From: Candidatus Aenigmatarchaeota archaeon
Lineage (GTDB): Archaea > Aenigmatarchaeota > Aenigmatarchaeia > QMZP01
Direction of reading: 5' to 3'
DNA length: 13,677 nucleotides
Assembly: GCA_030673725.1 (NCBI GenBank)
Contig: DAOVIL010000004.1
Coordinates: forward strand, 1-13,677
The stretch's first letter is position 1, and every line of letters begins with the position of its first letter. Shown in pieces: positions 5,620-12,600 of this stretch. Under the pieces are notes generated by a model. It was not told the origin of the DNA and ran no database searches. It saw nothing but the letters and a program-made list of their open reading frames with translations. Made by a program: the position numbers and the translations under genes.

Positions 5620-6777
5620 ATGGTATCGGCTTTCCAGGTATTCAAGATGCTGTTCGGGCTGATTATATCCGGCTTTGTCCTGTATTTCCTGGTGTTCTAT
5701 GCAGGCAGCTACAGCCAGACCCAGACAGAATCACAGCAGGTCATTATATTAAAGAACTTTGAGGACCTTGCAAAGGACGTCTATTATACAGGCAACCCCT
5801 CCCCCTTCGGGGACTTCAAAAGGGTCGAATTCTCCATGCTCTCCCTGGAGATAAGGGAGCCTGAGGGCAATGCCCAGGTCGTGGCGGATATAGGGAAGGT
5901 GACGCTTACTGTTCCCCTATTCTTCAGGCCAGGGGACGAGCTTTTTATTGACAGGGCCACAATGGACCTGGGCTGGTGGGAGTTCCATGTGGCAGAGGCG
6001 ATGCCCGAGACAAAGGTCATACTCAACCCGATGGAAGTGGGCCCGGAATCCTGGTCATACATGAAGGAGGCAGTAAGGATGATGCCCTCCTCTATAGGGT
6101 TCGAGCCCAAGGTCACGTTCGGATTATGTGACGGGGACGTCATCGTAGAGGACTTCCTGGGCCTTTGCGGCCCCTCCAGCGACCCATGCGAGAAGGAATA
6201 CTTCCTGAGGATATCCAGGCCTGACACAGGCATGTCCAGGTGCACAGCCCAGCTGCCTGAAGGCTACATACTCGCCACGATAGCGCGGGACTGCTCCAAT
6301 GTGCAGTCAGGCGCCTGCTTCGAGCCCCCATCTGTCGGCACAGGCAATGCGCACATAGCCGGCTCCACCAAAACGTACCTCTACCATGATGCTATGGACT
6401 GGGTGGCACTTATCATAGGGGGCAGCAGGTCAGACATATACGGCTTCGCAGGGGAGAACCTCTGGAGGCACAAGAACAAGATGTTCGGGACAGAGGTCGG
6501 CCTGGCAGCAGAGATGATGGCTGAGAGGGCCAGGATGCTGGCGACAGCCATAGAGGATGAGGTGAACAGGGGCGGTTTATTGCCAGACAGCCAGAGCGCT
6601 GACTGCAAGCAGCTTTACCTGGACCTGGGCACTGTGCTGGATGTCATCACAGACGCGCTCAGCCTGGACGACTACCACACAGCATTCGCCAGCGTGCGCC
6701 AGCTCAACGAGAAGCTGGCAGAGGCAGAGGCAATGCACAACGGGCTTGTGAACAAGGGGTGTGAGCCTATAACATGA
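5620..6777 (+). CDS. Anchored surface protein with cysteine-rich beta region and helical tail
   Basis: The 385-residue product has a single N-terminal hydrophobic helix (about 8-27, opening MVSAFQVFKMLFG) with no pilin-type cleavage site. Beta-rich sequence (65-215) follows, and a mainly helical C-terminal third (285-380) with EVGLAAEMMAERARMLATAI and VRQLNEKLAEAEAM. Eight cysteines lie at 170, 183, 190, 208, 225, 233, 329 and 381, all outside the membrane. The 5138 product and this one share the layout of anchor, helix (LKNFEDLAKDVYY here, DLETVASEVYN there) and strands, which suggests distant paralogy. It starts 11 bases after the previous stop, with a weak purine run AAGGGG (5607-5612). 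Its stop overlaps the next ATG as ATGA. Function not recognised; probably an extracytoplasmic subunit of the same surface assembly. Confidence 0.75.
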   Translation: MVSAFQVFKMLFGLIISGFVLYFLVFYAGSYSQTQTESQQVIILKNFEDLAKDVYYTGNPSPFGDFKRVEFSMLSLEIREPEGNAQVVADIGKVTLTVPLFFRPGDELFIDRATMDLGWWEFHVAEAMPETKVILNPMEVGPESWSYMKEAVRMMPSSIGFEPKVTFGLCDGDVIVEDFLGLCGPSSDPCEKEYFLRISRPDTGMSRCTAQLPEGYILATIARDCSNVQSGACFEPPSVGTGNAHIAGSTKTYLYHDAMDWVALIIGGSRSDIYGFAGENLWRHKNKMFGTEVGLAAEMMAERARMLATAIEDEVNRGGLLPDSQSADCKQLYLDLGTVLDVITDALSLDDYHTAFASVRQLNEKLAEAEAMHNGLVNKGCEPIT

Positions 6778-7286
6778 AAACGAAAAAACTGGCAGGCCAG
6801 ATGGGGATAATGGAGTACATGCTGATGACGGTCTTCATAATGGTAATAATAGTCATGCTGGTGTTCTTCTTCAGCGGCTGGCAGATATCACAGACACAGA
6901 TGCAGGGGAGCAGGGTGAAGAGCGAGAATCTGCTTTCCAACCTGAAGAACGTGATGTACTCCCCCCTCTTCATAAGGGATGACAGCATGTTCGATGACGC
7001 CAAGCTCACCGCACTCCAGGGCAAGTGCGAGAAGGTGAAGGAAGTGCTTGGGGCGGACGTCTTCATAGAGGTCAAGACCCTGGAGAAGGTGGCTGAGATA
7101 CCCTGCGACCCGCACAGGTATGACATAAACTGCAACTACTGGTCCATCTGCAGGAGGGACGCCCCGCACAGCGCCCTTGTGATGCCTGTGAACGTCTACA
7201 GGAACATGGGGAACGTCCTGGCCTCAGGCATACTGGGAAGGGTGGACCTGGCCATAGTAAAGGTGGGGGTGTATGAGAGCCAATAA
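6774..7286 (+). CDS. Pilin-like protein with AG|Q signal
   Basis: The 170-residue product opens MKTKKLAGQMGIMEYM. Lysines at 2, 4 and 5, then Leu-Ala-Gly|Gln and a Glu six residues into the mature part, precede a hydrophobic helix (about 16-34), which fits an archaeal class III signal peptide with cleavage after Gly8. The outer part has helices (SENLLSNLKNVMY at 50-62; LTALQGKCEKVKEVLG at 78-93) and a beta end (RVDLAIVKVGVY). Cysteines are at 85, 111, 120 and 126. The ATG overlaps the preceding stop in ATGA, and the stop lies inside the next gene, so expression is tightly coupled to both neighbours. The anchor followed by a NLLSNL helix recalls NMLLSIL in the next gene, hinting at a duplicated pair. 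Exact family not recognised. Confidence 0.78.
   Translation: MKTKKLAGQMGIMEYMLMTVFIMVIIVMLVFFFSGWQISQTQMQGSRVKSENLLSNLKNVMYSPLFIRDDSMFDDAKLTALQGKCEKVKEVLGADVFIEVKTLEKVAEIPCDPHRYDINCNYWSICRRDAPHSALVMPVNVYRNMGNVLASGILGRVDLAIVKVGVYESQ
7260..7268 (+). promoter_or_regulatory. Shine-Dalgarno for the 172-residue pilin-like gene
   Basis: The purine run AAGGTGGGG lies 4-6 bases before the ATG at 7273, inside the coding end of the preceding gene. It decides this start, which overlaps the upstream gene by 14 bases, and points to coupled translation. Confidence 0.5.
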
Positions 7287-7791
7287 GGGACAGACCACAC
7301 TGGTGATGATAGTGATAATCATAATCATATTCGCAGGAATCATCATGTTCCTCCTCAACCTGGCGGGGACTGTCAGCCAGAAGGAGTACATGAACATGTA
7401 TTCCCATAACATGCTCCTCTCGATTCTCAGGACAGACACAGGGTACCTGGACTCCAAGTGCCAGACGATGTCAGACACCCTGGCATGCGCCTTCCTGGAG
7501 CCCAGCTGGGTGTGCGAGGGCAGCGGGATGAGATGCAAAGATCTGGCAGAAGGGCTTCTGGCAAGCTATACTGGCAAGCTGGAGGCCACCAAGAAGAACT
7601 ACCTCTACCTCTTCACTGTGGAGCCCACAGGCGGGCTGGTAGTGAGGGACCCTGAAACAGGCGAGCAGATGGTCATACAGGTCGGCAACATGGATCCGTC
7701 AGCAAAAGGGGACATAATAACAGCCAATGAGAGGATAGTGAAAGGTGGGAACATCCTGAAAGTGCAGCTTAAGCTCACCAGTGCCCAATGA
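7273..7791 (+). CDS. Pilin-like protein with KG|Q class III signal
   Basis: The 172-residue product opens MRANKG|QTTLVMIV, with a basic Lys-Gly|Gln site directly before a very hydrophobic helix (about 8-30), a textbook class III/prepilin-like start except that Glu+5 is missing. The outer part has YSHNMLLSILRTDTGY (43-58), then four cysteines at 63, 72, 81 and 88 in a helical region ending CKDLAEGLLASY, then a strand region with NYLYLFTVEP (109-118) and a beta end NILKVQLKLT. I recall the LLLSxLRTDTGY...CKDLA pattern as frequent in DPANN anchored proteins, but no curated name is known to me. The start overlaps the preceding gene by 14 bases. It is the last gene of the 5138 unit: a TATA-like box lies before the next gene. 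Confidence 0.78.
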   Translation: MRANKGQTTLVMIVIIIIIFAGIIMFLLNLAGTVSQKEYMNMYSHNMLLSILRTDTGYLDSKCQTMSDTLACAFLEPSWVCEGSGMRCKDLAEGLLASYTGKLEATKKNYLYLFTVEPTGGLVVRDPETGEQMVIQVGNMDPSAKGDIITANERIVKGGNILKVQLKLTSAQ

Positions 7792-7802
7792 TGGGCCCCT
7801 AG

Positions 7803-7815
7803 AATATTAATAAAC
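7803..7815 (+). promoter_or_regulatory. TATA-like box upstream of the 612-residue gene
   Basis: The AATATTAATAAA run lies 23-35 bases before the ATG at 7838 in a 46-base gap, with no Shine-Dalgarno near the start codon. Spacing fits a leaderless archaeal transcript that would carry the 612-residue gene and the giant secreted protein. A GGGCCC palindrome (7794-7799) precedes it, and no T-tract terminator is visible. Confidence 0.5.
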
Positions 7816-7837
7816 AATGGGCACCTAATTTAATTAT

Positions 7838-9676
7838 ATGGTGAAGGGCCAGGTCGAATTCATTGCCATCATAGGTATCATCGCTGTTGTAATAGTTGCC
7901 GTCTATTTCGCATTCACTTCAGTAGCTCCTGGGGTGACACCCACTGCTCCTGTGTACACTTCTGCAGAGCAGGCTTCTGTCGCAGACACAGTAAACAGCT
8001 TCGTCAGGGACGGCACCTCAGAGACCCTCAGGACCCTCAGCACGTATGGAGGCTACCTGTCCCCGCAGGCAGACTCGGTCACATACCTTGGCAAGGAGAC
8101 ATCCTACTGGATGAAGGACGGCTCAGTCAGCTACCCCAACCTGAAGGACAATTTCATAGCAGGCCTCAGGGACTATATCAATACTAACAAAGATGCGCTG
8201 GAGAGCTCGCTTGCCGGCCAGGGCGTGGAGTTCGGCACTCCCACAGTCTCTGCCACACTCATGTCAAACCAGATAGTGGCCACAGTCAACATGCCCACAA
8301 CCTTCAAGGGCGGCCAGGTGCCCCAGCCGTATGTAATCACGATTCCGACCAAGATATCAGATGTTTATGAGTTCTCAAAGGCCCTTGCAGAATACCAGAA
8401 GACAGAGAGGTTCCTGGAATACACTACCCTGGCCTCGATGGTGAGCTCCCCGATAACTAACAATGTGAAGGACGTGCCGATGTGGATAGCCCTCGTAAGG
8501 TGCGGGGACTATGTGTTCAAGACCTGGTCTGACATACAGCCTGGCGTTGACTATGCGGTCAAGACCACGCTGGCGCACATATACATGCCTGGCAAGGTTC
8601 CCACCAACATAGGGGATGTGACGAGCTACCCCAAGTACCCGCTGCCCCCGATGAACGGGAAGAGCTACAGTGACCTGGGAGTCTCCTTTACGCTTCCTGA
8701 CGACTTCGGTTTTGACAGGAGCAACCTGCAGATAGACCCTGACCCGATAATAGCTTACGCCAAGCCAGTGCCCAGGACAGGGCTGTGCTATGGCGACCCC
8801 AAGCTGGTCAGCTACCATCTCGATTACCCTGCAGTCGTGGTCGTCAAGGACTCACTTACAGGCAACCTCTTCAAGTTCGCTGTGGACACGATGATACAGG
8901 ACAACCTGCCAGGCGACTGGGCCACAGTTGGGTATGAGTCAGACGACCAGGAGGCTATATGTGCTGCCAGGGACTGCCCTGTTGACATAACTGTGGTTGA
9001 CTCCTCAGGCGGCCCGGTTGACGGCGCTGCCATAAAGTTCGCTGGATGTGGCCTGGGTTCCACTGATGTCAATGGGGAGTTCAAGGGAATTGCCCCCTGC
9101 GCTGCAGGCCCCCTTCACGTGTTCAAGGCAAATTATGGGACATACCAGCAGGCATTTGACGAGAGCGATATAAGGGACATAACAGTGACCCTGCCAGGCA
9201 TACCGCAGCTCAGCGTATACTTCTACGAGGTGCCGATAGAAAACCAGTCTGACTCAAGCGGCGAGAAATACTTCATCTATGACAGGACCATAACGACTGT
9301 AGGCAATGACAGGGTGGCCAGGCTGGTCCTGACGAATTCAGCAGACTTCGAGATGTATGAGGTAGTGAGCGAGGATGACATAGCAGTGCTCAACTATGCT
9401 CCTGCAGGCAACTATGGCCTCTCATCGGGGCTGTTCTCAAGCGACATAGCCACCATGTATGGAGGGGCAGTCACATCATACGAGATAACAGAGGACATGA
9501 ACGGAAAGGCGCTCTATGTATACATCCCGACCCTTGTGGGATTCGAGAACATAGACAATGACGATGACATAGTGGGCGCCACAGATACCCTTTCAACTGT
9601 ACTGAGGAACCTGGGCATAGGCCCGATATCAAGCACACCCTTTGTCCAGACAGGGGCACTGGAGGTTACCCTATGA
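7838..9676 (+). CDS. Large pilin-like anchored protein with carboxypeptidase-regulatory-like domain
   Basis: The 612-residue product opens MVKG|QVEFIAII: a Lys-Gly|Gln class III site, Glu at +3, and one hydrophobic helix (about 8-27). Residues 40-170 include VADTVNSFVRDGTSETLRTL, a GGYL turn and YWMKDG, an arrangement I recall from large anchored DPANN proteins. Strand-rich sequence follows. Near 380-455 lies a carboxypeptidase-regulatory-like (CarboxypepD_reg/Ig-like) fold, with PVDITVVDSSGGPVDGAAIK, a Gly-Ser-Thr-Asp-x-Asn-Gly-Glu-Phe turn and a closing DITVTLPG strand. Beta-rich sequence continues to the end. Length is three to four times the other anchored proteins. The stop overlaps the giant gene start in ATGA, so the two proteins are probably made in fixed ratio and may bind each other. 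Role: structural or tip-linking component (inference). Confidence 0.8.
   Translation: MVKGQVEFIAIIGIIAVVIVAVYFAFTSVAPGVTPTAPVYTSAEQASVADTVNSFVRDGTSETLRTLSTYGGYLSPQADSVTYLGKETSYWMKDGSVSYPNLKDNFIAGLRDYINTNKDALESSLAGQGVEFGTPTVSATLMSNQIVATVNMPTTFKGGQVPQPYVITIPTKISDVYEFSKALAEYQKTERFLEYTTLASMVSSPITNNVKDVPMWIALVRCGDYVFKTWSDIQPGVDYAVKTTLAHIYMPGKVPTNIGDVTSYPKYPLPPMNGKSYSDLGVSFTLPDDFGFDRSNLQIDPDPIIAYAKPVPRTGLCYGDPKLVSYHLDYPAVVVVKDSLTGNLFKFAVDTMIQDNLPGDWATVGYESDDQEAICAARDCPVDITVVDSSGGPVDGAAIKFAGCGLGSTDVNGEFKGIAPCAAGPLHVFKANYGTYQQAFDESDIRDITVTLPGIPQLSVYFYEVPIENQSDSSGEKYFIYDRTITTVGNDRVARLVLTNSADFEMYEVVSEDDIAVLNYAPAGNYGLSSGLFSSDIATMYGGAVTSYEITEDMNGKALYVYIPTLVGFENIDNDDDIVGATDTLSTVLRNLGIGPISSTPFVQTGALEVTL
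9661..9667 (+). promoter_or_regulatory. Strong Shine-Dalgarno for the giant secreted protein
   Basis: GGAGGTT, a perfect anti-16S match, lies 5 bases before ATG 9673, inside the coding end of the upstream gene. It supports this start over the in-frame ATG at 9679 and shows re-initiation at the ATGA overlap. Confidence 0.75.
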
Positions 9677-12600
9677 ACATGAAGACATTCAGCATAGAAC
9701 TTGGAGCGATACTGGTATGCTACATGCTGATTATGCTGCCGGTGGTGTCAGCCACTGACGTCAACGTACTGTTCAACGGAGAGCTGAAGGAGACGGTTGT
9801 CATATCCCCAGAGAACCTGGTGAACAGGCAGATAAACATAGTGCACCTGCCGAACGACATAACCTGGACCAACGTGAAGGTCCTGATATCTGTCAGCTCA
9901 GCCAGCCTGGCCAAGTCCATAAGCAGGATACTGGTCTACAAGTGCAAGAACAACAACCCTGTGGACTGCATAAAAGCCGAACCATTGGAGTTCGAGGCAT
10001 ATGTGGACACAGAGCTCTCCTGGAATGACATCTCAGAGAAGACAGGCGCAGGCATGTACCCCCAGTTTGCCAATGTGCTCATGTTAGTTAAGCTGGAAGG
10101 CGACGGCACAAGCTGGACAGCTTTCTGGGACACGATTGAGAGGACCAACTACAATGTGTTCACCACCAAGAGCAGCGAGGTCGGAACCATAGACATAGAG
10201 CTGCAGTCTCTGGAGGTACTGGGGCCAGTGAAGAACTTCATAATGGAGAACCAGATGCTTCCCTTCACCTGGCTGAAGAGCGTGGCCTTCTCAGCCAGGA
10301 ACCTTTTCGGGATAGGGGCCAATGAGAAGGAGCTGGACACCAATGACCTGCAGGGAGTCAGGCCGCCCTCCACCACAGTGACCTCCATATCAAAGGATTT
10401 CTTCTTCATGTTCCCCGAGACAGCCAATGTGAACCATCCAGTCGTCCTGAACAGGAACCCGACCTACACATGCGGCAACAATATCCCGGAGCTTGAGCTG
10501 GGAGAGACCCAGGTGAACTGCTGCTATGACAACGGCTGCCCGGCAGGCAGCTACTGCGACCTGAGGGACGCTGATGACCCGGCGACAGGCACATGCAAGA
10601 GCGATAGCAACATAGCGCTTGAGGTCCTGCCTGTGCCGCCCGCACAGGTGGACGACTGCACCCAGCAGGTGCAGATAGACGTCTCAGCCAGGCTGATGAA
10701 CGCGCCCTCCAACCTTCCGGAGACAGCGTCAGGAAGGATTACGCTAAAGGATATACCATATCCTGTCACATGCACCAGGTACACGATGGACACGTACAGG
10801 TGCCCGCTGGCCATCCCATCGCCTGCAGGATGCGGCTTCGGTGATTCAGGCGTGGGCCCGAACAGGCTGTCCCTGACTATTACCTACACAGACGGGGCAA
10901 ACCAGGTGTCAAAGGACTTCGAGAGGGGCTTTGGCACAGTCACGATGAACTATGACTGCGCCTGCCCTGAAGGCTACTACTGCGACTCAGAAAGGCTTAA
11001 GTGCCAGCCAGAAGGCTCCATAACATTGGGAGTGCTTTCAGTCAGGTCATTCATAGATGATTACAACGAGGCAGGGGACAGCATAGATGTCCAGCTCAAG
11101 ATAAACAATCCGCCCTCAGACCTTGAGGTCACAGGGGCCGAGTACAGGCTGGGCTACATGACATTCAATGGGGACAACGAGACAGGCATGACAGGCTCCA
11201 TCACATGCACTGGCGGGCCAGAGACAGGCTACATATATGACTGCCCGATACCTTTCTCTATAAGCAACTATGACCACACCAAGCAGTATGTGGTGAGGGA
11301 CAACAGCATGAGCTTTGATGTCGCCTACAGCTCAGGCCCTGACACCAAGACAAAGGCCCTGACAACCGGCTTCTCTGACGTCACAATACCTAGCTACAGG
11401 TGCGGAGACAGGACCTGCCACCCGGAGGAGAACAGCGACAACTGCTGCACAGACTGCGGGTGCGATGCACCAGGCACATTCTGTGATGCTGAGAGGGGCT
11501 GCCAAACCACAGGGGATATAGCGGTGGTTGTGGACAGCGTCACTCCGGACACTGTGGATGGCTGCAAGAAGCAGCATACCATCAACATAACAGCCCATAT
11601 AGAGGGCATGCCGTCTGACGCCAGGCTTGATTACTCGTCCCACCAGATGGAAGGCGCCGCTTCAGGATGGCCTATGGCATGCGGCCAGCCCAACCAGTTC
11701 ACAGGGATAATCCAGTGCTCCCTGACTGTCCCGCCACAGAACGGCTTATGCCAGGGAATCTCCCTGCCGAACCAGTATGTGATAAGCCCGAACACCCTCA
11801 ACATCAAGATATCATACTCTGACGGGGCCGCAATGGCAACCAAGACCCTGACAGCGGACTTCAGCGAGATCAGGATAAACCCGAGGGCGGTGTGCGGTGA
11901 TAATGTCTGTGAGGACAACCTGGGCGAGAGCGCATCCAACTGCTGCCTGGACTGCTCCTGCACGAACCCTGCATACTTCTCCCCGCCGCAGGGCAACATA
12001 ATGGATTATTACTGCAATTACGACCCAGCTGACCCCAATGACAATGGCGAGTGCAGGTACAAGAATGCCATAAGCCTTGATGTCAAGAGCCCGACAAGCA
12101 CAGTCAGATTCACTAGATGTGAGATAAGCAATTCACTTGATGTGCTGGTTGATATAGTCAACCCACCCACACAGATGAGGGTGGACGGCTGGACAGCCAC
12201 TGTAGGCAGGGTCAAGAACAACGGCACAGACGACATAACTTCTGAGGAGAACACCGCAGTCATGTGCGAGGAAAAGAACACAGGCAGCTACAACTGCAGC
12301 ATCCAGATACCTGCAATAGGCGACTGCAGGTCAGGACAAGTGTACAAGTTCACTGATAATACCCTGTCAGTCTCCCTTTCCTATCCAGACGGCCCGATCA
12401 GGGAGATAGCCTCGCTTACAGAAGATGTGGTCGATGCAGAGGTGACCCAGAGCACCAAGACCCTCTTCGAGATAATGGAAACCTCCATAAGCAAGATGCA
12501 GGAAAAGCTGGCTGAGATCGAGAAGCTGATGAAGAAGTCAATGGAGTACATGGAGAGGTGCATGAACTGGAAGATTGCTGCTGCAGCCATCAATGCTTTC

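Noticed and set aside
10471..12391. A CRISPR-like or tandem DNA repeat
   Set aside because: Repetition is at the protein level only. There are no identical short repeats with regular spacers.
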